Positions 1 to 6,821 of a DNA stretch of 7,417 bases are shown one piece after another. The notes below the pieces were generated by a model, which saw nothing but the letters and a program-made list of their open reading frames with translations, was not told the origin of the DNA and did not search any database. The translations under genes and the position numbers were made by a program. This DNA is from an uncultured Blautia sp. (lineage in GTDB: Bacteria; Bacillota; Clostridia; Lachnospirales; Lachnospiraceae). Positions within the stretch are counted from its first letter, which is position 1. Each line of letters begins with the position of its first letter. The stretch spans positions 1 to 7,417 of the forward strand of contig CAKSAW010000056.1 of assembly GCA_934437695.1 (NCBI GenBank), read 5' to 3'.

Positions 1-17
1 ATAATTCTTTTTTCCAC
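1..17 (-). CDS. Possible start of a leftward gene, cut by window edge
   Basis: Reading leftward, a purine-rich GAGGAAG (about 22-28) is followed five bases later by GTG at 17-15, then GAA AAA AGA ATT, which would give M-E-K-R-I before the window ends. A promoter-like TATAAT lies about 45 bases upstream on the same strand, which fits a new transcription unit. Only five codons are visible, so no family can be named. The GTG could be coincidental and the true start could lie beyond the window. Confidence 0.3.
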
Positions 18-60
18 TCTTTCTTCCTCTCTTTTCCCTTATTTTTTCACAGTTCGCTTC

Positions 61-89
61 ATTATACACATATTAGTGTAAAAAATCCA
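61..89 (-). promoter_or_regulatory. Promoter-like site for a gene off the left edge
   Basis: On the minus strand a perfect TATAAT lies at 66-61. At 17-bp spacing the upstream hexamer is TGGATT, a poor -35 match (about 3 of 6). Predicted transcription would start near 54 and run towards the possible GTG start at 17. It lies about 70 bases downstream of the symporter stop codon. No convincing intrinsic terminator was seen between the symporter stop and this site. The -10 is good, but the call is weakened by the poor -35. Confidence 0.35.
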
Positions 90-138
90 CTGTTTTTAAC
101 CGAATCAGAGAAGCCACTACAGAGATTGATATATTTTT

Positions 139-1524
139 TTACATACTGATAATTCCCAGCACATTGGCAATGGAACTGAGCAGAATAATGATCAGACATG
201 CCGGTGCAAAGTATTTAATAAAAACTCTGTACAATTTCTTTCTGCGGAACGGAGAAGACTCTTCAATCTCTTTTGCAATTCTGTCAATTCCAACCACCTT
301 AAGGATCAGGATACAGGTTGCAAGTGCTGCCAGAGGCATCATAACTGAGTTTGTCATAAAGTCAAAGAAATCAAGGAAGTTCATTCCGAAGATGCGGATG
401 AAATCCAGAAGTCCATATCCCATAGATGATGCTGTTCCCAGAACGATCATGATCACAGCCATCAGTGCACAGCATTTCTTACGTTCCCAGTGAAGCTCGT
501 CCATAAAAGTGGAAACACTGGTTTCCATCAGGGAAACTGCACTGGTCAGCGCTGCAAGAAGTACAAGCACAAAGAATAAAATTCCTGTGGCAGTTCCAAA
601 TCCCATACTTGCAAATACTTTCGGCAGTGTAATAAACATCAGGGATGGTCCTGCCTGAAGTGTCTCAGGATTTCCGCCTGAGAAAGCAAATACTGCCGGA
701 ATGATCATCAGACCTGCAAGGATCGCGATACCTGTATCAAAAATTTCAACCTGAGTGGTTGATCTCTCGATGTCCATATCTTTGCGGACATAGGAACCAT
801 ATGTATATAAAATACCCATGGCAATAGACAGAGAATAGAACATCTGTCCCATAGCTGCCACTACTGTCATCCAGGAAAAGTTTTTCACATTTGGGATCAG
901 GAAATATTTTACACCTTCAATGGCACCCGGACGTGTAACAGAGTAAATCGTAACCACAACCGCAAGCAATACAAGAACAGGCATCATGATTTTTGACATT
1001 CGTTCCACACCATTCTGTACTCCTCCAAGAATAATGAGAAATACCAGTACTGCAAATACCACAAACCACAGCTCCACCTGCCAGGAATCCGAAATAAAGT
1101 TTCCGAAATATCCATCTTCTGCAACAGCCTGAACATTTCCTTTACAGTATTCCACCAGATACTTGATAACCCATCCGCCGATAGTACTGTAATAAGGAAC
1201 GATCAGCATCGGAATTACTGCGTTCAGCCAGCCGCCAACCTTAAATGACCTGGTTTTTCCAAACTTTGCAAATGCACCTACAGGGCTCTTTCTGGTCATT
1301 CGTCCAAGAGCAGTTTCTGACATGATCAGCACATATCCAAAGGATGCAGTCAGGAGAATATAGATCAGCAGGAAAATACCTCCGCCATATTTGGCTGCAA
1401 GGTACGGGAATCTCCATATGTTTCCCAGCCCTACTGCGGAACCTGCAACTGCCAGTACATAACCAATCCTGCCGGAAAAACTTCCCCTGTGATGGTTATG
1501 CGTAGAATTGTTTTCATTTTTCAT
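139..1524 (-). CDS. NSS-family sodium:amino-acid symporter (LeuT/Tyt1/MhsT-like)
   Basis: Integral membrane transporter of the neurotransmitter:sodium symporter family, which imports amino acids using the sodium gradient. The TM1 signature GSAVGLGNIWRFPYL lies at residues 28-42, followed by the glycine-rich KYGGG loop. About eleven hydrophobic segments are visible, roughly 20-45, 48-72, 100-126, 150-170, 175-196, 218-243, 263-283, 309-340, 350-372, 382-412 and 434-460. Eleven rather than twelve helices is usual for bacterial members, and 461 residues is normal. TM8 carries the Ser/Thr-rich LTSAVSLMETS stretch expected near the sodium sites. I chose ATG at 1524 because GAGG sits six bases upstream. 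In-frame ATG 1536 and TTG 1539 are also possible, but their GGGAGG site lies inside the leader hairpin. The gene has its own promoter and follows the thiamine operon. The substrate is not readable; tyrosine is an appealing guess given ThiH nearby. Confidence 0.9.
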   Translation of the reverse strand: MKNENNSTHNHHRGSFSGRIGYVLAVAGSAVGLGNIWRFPYLAAKYGGGIFLLIYILLTASFGYVLIMSETALGRMTRKSPVGAFAKFGKTRSFKVGGWLNAVIPMLIVPYYSTIGGWVIKYLVEYCKGNVQAVAEDGYFGNFISDSWQVELWFVVFAVLVFLIILGGVQNGVERMSKIMMPVLVLLAVVVTIYSVTRPGAIEGVKYFLIPNVKNFSWMTVVAAMGQMFYSLSIAMGILYTYGSYVRKDMDIERSTTQVEIFDTGIAILAGLMIIPAVFAFSGGNPETLQAGPSLMFITLPKVFASMGFGTATGILFFVLVLLAALTSAVSLMETSVSTFMDELHWERKKCCALMAVIMIVLGTASSMGYGLLDFIRIFGMNFLDFFDFMTNSVMMPLAALATCILILKVVGIDRIAKEIEESSPFRRKKLYRVFIKYFAPACLIIILLSSIANVLGIISM

Positions 1525-1537
1525 CTCACACCTCATC

Positions 1538-1574
1538 AAAAAGACCTCCCACGGATTTCTCCCATGGGAGGTCT
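1538..1574 (-). terminator. Hairpin plus U-run in symporter leader: thi-operon terminator or attenuator
   Basis: A perfect 10-bp inverted repeat, AGACCTCCCA (1542-1551) and TGGGAGGTCT (1565-1574), is separated by 13 bases. On the minus strand it is followed directly by four further T residues (1541-1538), the form of an intrinsic terminator. It lies 72 bases past the thiD stop, so it can end thi transcripts. It is also downstream of the symporter promoter, so symporter transcripts must pass it. Its 3' arm contains GGGAGG, which could be a ribosome binding site for the upstream symporter starts. The U-run is short, so termination may be partial. Confidence 0.6.
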
Positions 1575-1594
1575 GTAAATTTTTTATCTATTTT

Positions 1595-1623
1595 ATAGTA
1601 CCAAAAAGCTATGAGAATGTCAA
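1595..1623 (-). promoter_or_regulatory. Sigma-A-type promoter of the symporter gene
   Basis: On the minus strand a perfect TTGACA (1623-1618) is followed after 17 bp by TACTAT (1600-1595), preceded by TGG, which gives an extended -10 (TGn). Transcription should start near 1588, giving a leader of about 60 nt that contains the hairpin at 1542-1574. The site lies in the gap after thiD, so the symporter is at least partly uncoupled from riboswitch control. Confidence 0.7.
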
Positions 1624-1645
1624 AGCTAAACCCCAAGAAAACTTC

Positions 1646-2461
1646 TTATATTTCATTTTCTCTCGTATATTCATTCCTGATCGCAAATCCATGATTCATG
1701 GGACCGCTTCCTTTTCCAAGATCAAGCATTGCTTCCAGTGCTCCTGAAATGTATTGTTTGGAACGTTTTACAGCAGTCTCCAGATCAAATCCTTTTGCAA
1801 GATTGGAGGCAATGGCACTGCTCAATGTACATCCTGTTCCATGAGTATTTGGATTATTGATACGTTTTCCCTCAAACCAGCAATACTTTCCGTCATAATA
1901 AAGAAGATCATTTGCATCGTTAATGCTGTGTCCTCCCTTACAGAGCACTGCGCAATGATATGTCTCGGATATCTTTCCTGCTGCTTCTATCATTTCATCA
2001 GCACTGGTAATGGACATTCCTATGAGTATCTCTGCCTCCGGAATATTAGGGGTAAGTACATCAGCAAGCGGAAACAGTTCCTTCTTTAATACATCCACTG
2101 CATCATCACTGATCAGCTTTGCGCCGCTTGTTGCCACCATAACAGGATCCACAACAATGTTTTCGGCTTTATATTGTTTTAATTTTTCTGCTATTACGTG
2201 AATCAGTTCTTTGTCTGATACCATCCCGATCTTTACAGCATCAGGATAAATATCATTAAAAATACAATCCAGTTCCTGCCCCAGAAACTCCGGTGTTACA
2301 TTTAATATTGCTTCTACACCTGTTGTATTCTGTGCAGTCAGAGCAGTGATAGCACTCATGGCATATACACCGTTTGTAAGCATAGTCTTAATATCTGCCT
2401 GGATTCCGGCTCCTCCGCTGGAATCACTTCCTGCGATCGTTAATGCTGTTCTCATATTCAT
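1646..2461 (-). CDS. thiD: Hydroxymethylpyrimidine / phosphomethylpyrimidine kinase
   Basis: ThiD phosphorylates HMP and then HMP-phosphate to the pyrophosphate used by ThiE. It is a cytoplasmic ribokinase-family enzyme. The N-terminal AGSDSSGGAGIQADIKT (residues 10-26) and TAQNT (42-46), with the family's HMP-contacting Gln at 44, are diagnostic. DPVMVATSGAKL (105-116) and the anion-hole motif HGTGCTLSSA (207-216, with Cys211) complete the active site. The length of 271 residues is typical. The start ATG overlaps the thiE stop in an ATGA, and GGAG lies eight bases upstream inside thiE, so translation is probably coupled. A second ATG two codons on is an alternative start. It is the last gene of the thiamine operon. 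Confidence 0.97.
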   Translation of the reverse strand: MNMRTALTIAGSDSSGGAGIQADIKTMLTNGVYAMSAITALTAQNTTGVEAILNVTPEFLGQELDCIFNDIYPDAVKIGMVSDKELIHVIAEKLKQYKAENIVVDPVMVATSGAKLISDDAVDVLKKELFPLADVLTPNIPEAEILIGMSITSADEMIEAAGKISETYHCAVLCKGGHSINDANDLLYYDGKYCWFEGKRINNPNTHGTGCTLSSAIASNLAKGFDLETAVKRSKQYISGALEAMLDLGKGSGPMNHGFAIRNEYTRENEI

Positions 2462-3093
2462 ACAATCTTCTCCACAGCTTCTTTCAGTTTTTTTGCAGCC
2501 TCTTTTATATTTTTCTGTGCATAAACAGCACTGATCACTGCCACACCGGAAATTCCGGTTCCCTGTAACTGAGACAGATTTTCTGCAGTGATCCCGCCAA
2601 TAGCTACTACAGGGATAGATACCGCTTCACAGATCGCTTTCAGAGTTTCATGAGGCAGTTCAGCAGCATCATCTTTAGAAGAGGTTGCAAATACTGCACC
2701 TACACCGAGATAGTCTGCACCTCGTTCCTGGGCAAGAAGTGCCTGTTCTACAGTTCTTGCAGAGACTCCCAGGATTTTGTCAGGTCCCAGTTTTTCACGT
2801 ACAGCTCCTGCCTCCATATCTTTCTGTCCCACATGAACACCATCTGCATCCGTTTTCAGAGCAATTTCCACATTATCATTTATTATAAGAGGAACTCCAT
2901 AGGATCTGCACATTTCCTTAAGCTCTGTCGCTTCCTGCAAAAAAGTTTTTTCATCTGAATTTTTCTCTCTGAGCTGAAGAAATGTCACCCCTCCGTCAAG
3001 ACTCTCTTTTACCACTTCTTTAAGGCTTCGCCCTTCAAGCCAGTGTCTGTCTGTTATTGCATATAATTGAATTTTTTTCTTGTCAAACTTCAT
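2458..3093 (-). CDS. thiE: Thiamine phosphate synthase
   Basis: ThiE joins HMP pyrophosphate to the carboxythiazole phosphate, giving thiamine monophosphate. The TIM-barrel motifs appear in order: LYAITDR (10-16), LQLREK (39-44), INDNVEIAL (71-79), DGVHVGQKDM (84-93), LGVSART (108-114), GAVFATSSK (132-140), PVVAIGGI (161-168) and GVAVISAV (183-190). The QLREK and GVHVGQ.D elements bind pyrophosphate and magnesium in the family, and both are intact, unlike in the upstream paralogue tenI. The length of 211 residues is normal. The start at 3093 has a clear AAGGAG six to seven bases upstream. A 73-nt gap separates it from tenI, the largest gap inside the operon, with only weak 5-bp dyads visible in it. 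Confidence 0.97.
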   Translation of the reverse strand: MKFDKKKIQLYAITDRHWLEGRSLKEVVKESLDGGVTFLQLREKNSDEKTFLQEATELKEMCRSYGVPLIINDNVEIALKTDADGVHVGQKDMEAGAVREKLGPDKILGVSARTVEQALLAQERGADYLGVGAVFATSSKDDAAELPHETLKAICEAVSIPVVAIGGITAENLSQLQGTGISGVAVISAVYAQKNIKEAAKKLKEAVEKIV

Positions 3094-3166
3094 ATTTCGC
3101 TCCTTTTAAAGTTTTTCAGGATCATATCAGCAATCACAGAGGGGAATACATACCTGATCTGTATCT

Positions 3167-3760
3167 CTACATCTTCATAAAACCAGACATCATACATCCG
3201 CCGGCAGCTCCTGCATTCATGACCTGTATCAGTTTTTCCTGATTAATTCCTCCAATCGCATATACAGGAACCGAACAGCCCTTGCATATTTCTCTGACAA
3301 ACTCCACGCCCTTTCCTTTCAGGCCTTTCTTGCATTCTGTCTCAAAAATAGTTCCCAGGATAATCTGTGTAGCTCCGCTGCCAACTGCAGTTTCCACATC
3401 TTCCATACTATGGCAGGAAACACTTATCTCCTCAAAATCCCTGTGCAGACTGTCCATTTCTTCATCTGACATAGATTTTAATACAGGAATGGACAAGTGT
3501 ATATTCTTACATCCAAGCCTGTGGGCAATCTCAGTTCTTGTATGTATAAAGCAGTCCACTCCTTCTTTTTTGCACAGATGCAGAACTTCTTTTGCCAGTT
3601 CTTCATACTCATGTTCTGCCAGATCTTTTTCCCGTAAGATCAGTGCGTGGGGATGCAGCTTTATTACCTTTTCAAGCTGTCTCAGGAAATCTCCCTGCAC
3701 AAGCAGACGGTTTGTGATCACAATGGTATGTTTATATTTATCACACATAAAGATAGTCAT
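3167..3760 (-). CDS. tenI: Thiazole tautomerase TenI (ThiE paralogue)
   Basis: TenI aromatises the thiazole tautomer released by ThiG to the carboxythiazole phosphate that ThiE uses. It has the ThiE fold, but the ThiE signature is altered: VITNRLL replaces AITDR and NIHLSIP replaces GVHVGQ. The half that matches TenI is diagnostic: SCHSMED (115-121), placing His117 where Bacillus TenI has its catalytic His in VHS, then GTIFETECKKGLKGKGV (136-152), PVYAIGGI (165-172) and a C-terminal MSGF. The length of 197 residues fits. The first ATG overlaps the thiH stop by 20 nt; a second ATG at 3748 would overlap by 8 nt. Neither has a good ribosome binding site, so translation probably depends on coupling to thiH. 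It is often annotated simply as a second ThiE. Confidence 0.88.
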   Translation of the reverse strand: MTIFMCDKYKHTIVITNRLLVQGDFLRQLEKVIKLHPHALILREKDLAEHEYEELAKEVLHLCKKEGVDCFIHTRTEIAHRLGCKNIHLSIPVLKSMSDEEMDSLHRDFEEISVSCHSMEDVETAVGSGATQIILGTIFETECKKGLKGKGVEFVREICKGCSVPVYAIGGINQEKLIQVMNAGAAGGCMMSGFMKM

Positions 3761-5000
3761 TTAAAACCGGCTGAAGGCCACCCTTTTCCATGTCCTGATA
3801 CATGGAAGCAAAGGAACGGACATCATTGATCTCAAACTGCTCATCACCCACATCCGCATCTTCTTTTCCTTCATATTTTTCCTCATGATCGCCTATACCT
3901 GTAGATACACCTGCGGATACTTTTGTTGCACAGATCTTGGTAATACCATTTCTAAAAGCTGCGCTTTCCCTGCTGGATACGGTAATTCCGGCAAAAGGAA
4001 GAAACATCCTGTACGCACATAATACCTGGCAGAGTTCTTTTTCGCCCACATCCCGTGGGTTAATTTTATCATTATTTACAATCGGACGCAACCTTGGACA
4101 GCTTAACGAGAGCTCTGCATGAGGATATTTGCGGTTGATATAATAAACATGAAGGGCAGTTGCCAGTGCATCCTTTCTGAAATCGTCCAATCCCAGAAGT
4201 GCAGAGAAGCCTGCACCTCTCATTCCTCCCATCAGTGCACGTTCCTGAGAATCAAACCTGTATGGCCATACACGTTTATGTCCCATTAAATGCAGAGTTT
4301 CATATTTATCCGTATTGTAGGTTTCCTGAAAAACAGTTACATAATCCACACCACATTCATGCAGATATCTGTATTCATCCACATTGACCGGATAAATTTC
4401 AATTCCGATATTTTTGAAATATTTACGTGCGATCTTTACAGCTTCTCCAATATAAGTTACGTCTGAATATGACCTGCTTTCACCTGTAAGGAGCAGGATT
4501 TCTTCCATTCCTGTCTGAGCAATGATCTGCATCTCATGTTCGATTTCTTCAAAGGTCAGCTTTTTCCTGCGAATATTGTTATAGCAGTTAAATCCGCAGT
4601 AAATACAGTAATTCTGACAGTAATTTGCAATATAAATCGGAGTAAAAATATAAACTGTATTTCCAAAATGATTCTTTGTTATTTCCTCCGCCTTTCTTGC
4701 CATCTGTTCCAGATATGGCGCTGCCACAGGAGACAGAAATGCCTTGAAATCTTCTATGGTACAGGTTTCATGAGAAAGTGCCCTCTCAACATCAGCAGCT
4801 GTATAGGAATCATAATCATACTCATCCATGGCCTTTAACACTTTGTCTTTAATATCTGATTCTATCACCTGCATTCCATCCATATATTTCATATGGTCTG
4901 TACGGAAGGAAGGATCCTGCTCTAAACGGTGTTTTCTTTCCAGGGCTGCAGGCGGCAGCTTATCACTGTCAATAAAATATACCTGATTTTCTTCATTCAT
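3741..5000 (-). CDS. thiH: 2-iminoacetate synthase ThiH (radical SAM tyrosine lyase)
   Basis: ThiH cleaves tyrosine by radical SAM chemistry to 2-iminoacetate (dehydroglycine) and p-cresol, and the former feeds ThiG. The [4Fe-4S] motif CQNYCIYC (Cys128, 132, 135) has the CX3CX2C spacing. It is preceded by the family-typical TAADVERAL, SPVAAPYLEQ and FGNTV stretches (67-116) and followed by RRKKLTFEEIE, LLTGE, VFQETY and CPRLRP. At 419 residues it is about 40 longer than E. coli ThiH, the extra part being N-terminal. The start at 5000 is well supported: AGGAGGAG overlaps the thiG stop, and AGGAGG ends ten bases before the ATG. The gap from thiG is 14 nt, and tenI begins inside its last codons. 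Confidence 0.97.
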   Translation of the reverse strand: MNEENQVYFIDSDKLPPAALERKHRLEQDPSFRTDHMKYMDGMQVIESDIKDKVLKAMDEYDYDSYTAADVERALSHETCTIEDFKAFLSPVAAPYLEQMARKAEEITKNHFGNTVYIFTPIYIANYCQNYCIYCGFNCYNNIRRKKLTFEEIEHEMQIIAQTGMEEILLLTGESRSYSDVTYIGEAVKIARKYFKNIGIEIYPVNVDEYRYLHECGVDYVTVFQETYNTDKYETLHLMGHKRVWPYRFDSQERALMGGMRGAGFSALLGLDDFRKDALATALHVYYINRKYPHAELSLSCPRLRPIVNNDKINPRDVGEKELCQVLCAYRMFLPFAGITVSSRESAAFRNGITKICATKVSAGVSTGIGDHEEKYEGKEDADVGDEQFEINDVRSFASMYQDMEKGGLQPVLNDYLYV

Positions 5001-5008
5001 GACTGTAT

Positions 5009-5016
5009 CTCCTCCT
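5009..5016 (-). promoter_or_regulatory. Ribosome binding site of thiH, overlapping the thiG stop
   Basis: AGGAGGAG on the minus strand overlaps the TAG stop of thiG (5017-5015). It lies upstream of the thiH ATG at 5000 and supports the long N-terminal version of ThiH over internal ATGs. Confidence 0.8.
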
Positions 5017-5779
5017 AACGTAAAAAGCCTGTCAGTGGGTCTGATGCACTTCCACCTCTTGAAAGCACTCTTCCCATGCCTGTAAGATATGCTTTTCTTC
5101 CAGCCTGGATTGCAAGCTTAAAGGCCTCTGCCATATCCGGTATATTTCCTGCAGTGGCAATGGCAGTGTTTGCCATGATCGCAGCTGCTCCCATTTCCAT
5201 TGCTTCACATGCCTGAGAAGGTTTTCCTATTCCTGCATCTACAATAATCGGAAGATCAATCTCATCGATCAGTATCTGGATCATAGATTTTGTTGCAAGG
5301 CCTTTATTACTTCCGATTGGAGACGCAAGAGGCATTACAGCAGCTGCTCCTGCACTCTGCAGATCTCTTGCTACGTTCAGATCCGGATTCATATACGGCA
5401 ATACTACAAAACCTTCGTTTGCAAGGATTTCTGTTGCTTTTATGGTCTCCTGATTATCCGGGAAAAGATACTTCGCATCACGCATGATCTCTACTTTTAC
5501 AAAATTTCCGCATCCCATTGCTCTGCTCAGTCTTGCGATACGGACAGCTTCTTCTGCATTTCTTGCTCCTGATGTGTTAGGAAGCAGAGTTACTCCCTCG
5601 GGAATATAGTCCAGGATATTTTCACTCTCTTTTGTATTTGCACGGCGCAGTGCAAGGGTTATGATTTCTGCTCCTCCCTGCTCTACAGCAGCTTTTATCA
5701 GATTCAGATTATATTTTCCTGATCCCAGAATAAAACGACTTTTAAATTCTTTTCCACCTAATATCAGTTTATCTTCCAT
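5015..5779 (-). CDS. thiG: Thiazole synthase
   Basis: ThiG condenses deoxyxylulose 5-phosphate, dehydroglycine from ThiH and sulfur from ThiS thiocarboxylate to form the thiazole phosphate tautomer. It is a cytoplasmic TIM-barrel protein. The catalytic Schiff-base lysine is Lys95 in NFVKVEI (92-98). Other family motifs are [10 protein letters not shown] (14-23), [20 protein letters not shown] (65-84), [32 protein letters not shown] and MANTAIATA (phosphate site), and the C-terminal [17 protein letters not shown]. The length of 254 residues is typical. GAGGAAG lies upstream of the ATG at 5779, in the 17-nt gap after thiF. Confidence 0.98.
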   Translation of the reverse strand: MEDKLILGGKEFKSRFILGSGKYNLNLIKAAVEQGGAEIITLALRRANTKESENILDYIPEGVTLLPNTSGARNAEEAVRIARLSRAMGCGNFVKVEIMRDAKYLFPDNQETIKATEILANEGFVVLPYMNPDLNVARDLQSAGAAAVMPLASPIGSNKGLATKSMIQILIDEIDLPIIVDAGIGKPSQACEAMEMGAAAIMANTAIATAGNIPDMAEAFKLAIQAGRKAYLTGMGRVLSRGGSASDPLTGFLR

Positions 5780-5796
5780 TTTTCTTCCTCGTTTCT

Positions 5797-6450
5797 TTAG
5801 TTTTCCATAATAAGCTGTATCACTTTGTTTGCTTCATGGGCAGCACAGACTGCCACTCGCGGAGCCATCAGACCTATTCCGTCTTCTATATCTGTACTCT
5901 GGTCACCACATACATAAAGGCGGTTCATCATACGATGGGTCTGTATCTCATTGGCATCTCCATATCCCGCCATCCCATTCCCGGACACCAGCGTTGTGTT
6001 CGGACACCGGGTGAGTATCTCCCGCACAAGCATAGCTTTCTGATCCGGTCTGTCAAAGGCCTCACAGACTATCGGAAATTCCATAAATAATTTCTCAATA
6101 TTATCCGCTGTTACTTTTGTGCAATGTGACTCATAAGTAAGATAGGGGTTGATCTGATATAAAATCTCTGTCAATGCCTGTGTTTTTGGTTTTCCAATAT
6201 GTGAGATCCCATACATCTGCCTGTTCAGATTCGTCACATCCACCACATCGTAATCTACCAGAAGCAGATGTCCCACTCCGCTTCTTGCAAGCATGACAGC
6301 AATATTAGATCCAAGCCCTCCAAGTCCTGCCACTGCAACCTTCGCATTTCGCAGTTTTTTCTGCATTTCCTTCGGAAATCTTGCGTCAAATGCCCTGTCC
6401 AGCTCTTCTTTTGAAATAAGCTGCTGCATTTCTTTCTGCATTTGTGTCAT
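5797..6450 (-). CDS. thiF: ThiF-type sulfur-carrier adenylyltransferase, short clostridial form
   Basis: ThiF activates the C-terminal glycine of ThiS with ATP so that it can be converted to the thiocarboxylate. The E1-like Rossmann core is clear: GLGGLGS (42-48) binds ATP, VDYD (65-68) and NLNRQMYG (74-81) supply the conserved Asp and Asn-Arg, and FDRPDQK (132-138) corresponds to the active-site Asp loop. It has 217 residues against about 250 in E. coli. Its five cysteines (110, 129, 149, 181, 202) form no CxxC pair, so the zinc site of classical ThiF appears absent. This matches the shorter second ThiF family seen beside thiSGH in clostridia. The start at 6450 lies 3 nt after thiS, with GGAGG at 6462-6458 inside the thiS end. 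Confidence 0.93.
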   Translation of the reverse strand: MTQMQKEMQQLISKEELDRAFDARFPKEMQKKLRNAKVAVAGLGGLGSNIAVMLARSGVGHLLLVDYDVVDVTNLNRQMYGISHIGKPKTQALTEILYQINPYLTYESHCTKVTADNIEKLFMEFPIVCEAFDRPDQKAMLVREILTRCPNTTLVSGNGMAGYGDANEIQTHRMMNRLYVCGDQSTDIEDGIGLMAPRVAVCAAHEANKVIQLIMEN

Positions 6451-6453
6451 ACA

Positions 6454-6648
6454 TCAACCTCCGCCTACAAACCTCAGCACTTCAATTGAATCTTCTTCCT
6501 GTATAACGATATTTCCAAGCTGGTCTCTGGGGATAATCTCCAGATTTCGTTCCACAACAACCTTCTCCGGTTCAAATCCGGCTTTTTTCAGATATTCCAG
6601 AAGATTTTTTCCGGCAAGTGCTTTCTCTTCTCCATTGATCCTCACCAT
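6454..6648 (-). CDS. thiS: Sulfur carrier protein ThiS
   Basis: ThiS is a small ubiquitin-like carrier whose C-terminal glycine is adenylated by ThiF, converted to a thiocarboxylate and used by ThiG. The gene encodes 64 residues and starts MVRINGEEKAL. It contains the family-typical VVVERNLEIIPRD (29-41) and EEDSIEVLRFVGGG (51-64), ending in the required Gly-Gly. AGGAG stands nine bases before the ATG at 6648. It is the first gene of the riboswitch-controlled operon, preceded by the two-hairpin element at 6696-6776. The final glycine codons also provide the ribosome binding site of thiF. Confidence 0.97.
   Translation of the reverse strand: MVRINGEEKALAGKNLLEYLKKAGFEPEKVVVERNLEIIPRDQLGNIVIQEEDSIEVLRFVGGG
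6458..6462 (-). promoter_or_regulatory. Ribosome binding site of thiF inside thiS C-terminal Gly codons
   Basis: The last sense codons of thiS read GGC GGA GGT, followed by TGA. GGAGG within them stands exactly seven bases before the thiF ATG at 6450. The same bases encode the catalytic di-glycine tail and the Shine-Dalgarno site. Confidence 0.75.
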
Positions 6649-6695
6649 ATATTAAGTCTCCTCTCTGACACCTTTTTTCACTGCTTGTTGCTTTT

Positions 6696-6776
6696 TGGCA
6701 AGTCAAGCGGATATTCGCAATCCGCTTTGCTACTTGCTCATAACCGAATAACTGCTCCGCAGTTTCGGTTAAAATA
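6696..6776 (-). repeat. Two-hairpin palindromic element between attenuator and thiS (element A)
   Basis: Two nested stem-loops lie back to back. The first in transcription order pairs AACCGAA with TTCGGTT (6770-6764 and 6748-6742) around an inner ACTGC-GGA-GCAGT stem. The second pairs GCAAGT with ACTTGC and CAA(A)GCGGAT with ATCCGCTTG (6737-6698). No reading frame explains it. It sits in the 5' untranslated region, between the attenuator U-run and the thiS ribosome binding site. It resembles dispersed palindromic repeats in architecture; whether it is repeated in the genome cannot be seen here. It shares ordered words with element B at 7038-7160. Confidence 0.6.
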
Positions 6777-6778
6777 AC

Positions 6779-6821
6779 AAAAAAGGCGCCGAATGATACA
6801 GTTTCAGTATCATTCGGCGCC
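6779..6821 (-). terminator. Intrinsic terminator acting as TPP riboswitch attenuator
   Basis: A perfect 15-bp stem pairs GTATCATTCGGCGCC (6807-6821) with GGCGCCGAATGATAC (6785-6799) around a 7-base loop. On the minus strand it is followed by six T residues (6784-6779). It lies about 80 nt downstream of the aptamer and 130 nt upstream of thiS, the position of a transcriptional expression platform. When TPP is bound, RNA polymerase should stop here and the thi genes should be off. Confidence 0.9.

Noticed and set aside
1538..1600. T-box or other known riboswitch in the symporter leader
   Set aside because: The leader is only about 60 nt and lacks a T-box sequence or any aptamer core that I recognise. 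Only the simple hairpin is supported.
1508..1747. 79-codon plus-strand frame across the symporter start and thiD end
   Set aside because: It crosses the symporter promoter and leader hairpin and is antisense to both genes, with no ribosome binding site.
3282..3764. 160-codon open frame on the plus strand opposite tenI
   Set aside because: It is antisense to a clear TenI protein and has low-complexity Ser/Cys-rich content typical of a shadow frame. The other plus-strand frames opposite thi genes are the same.
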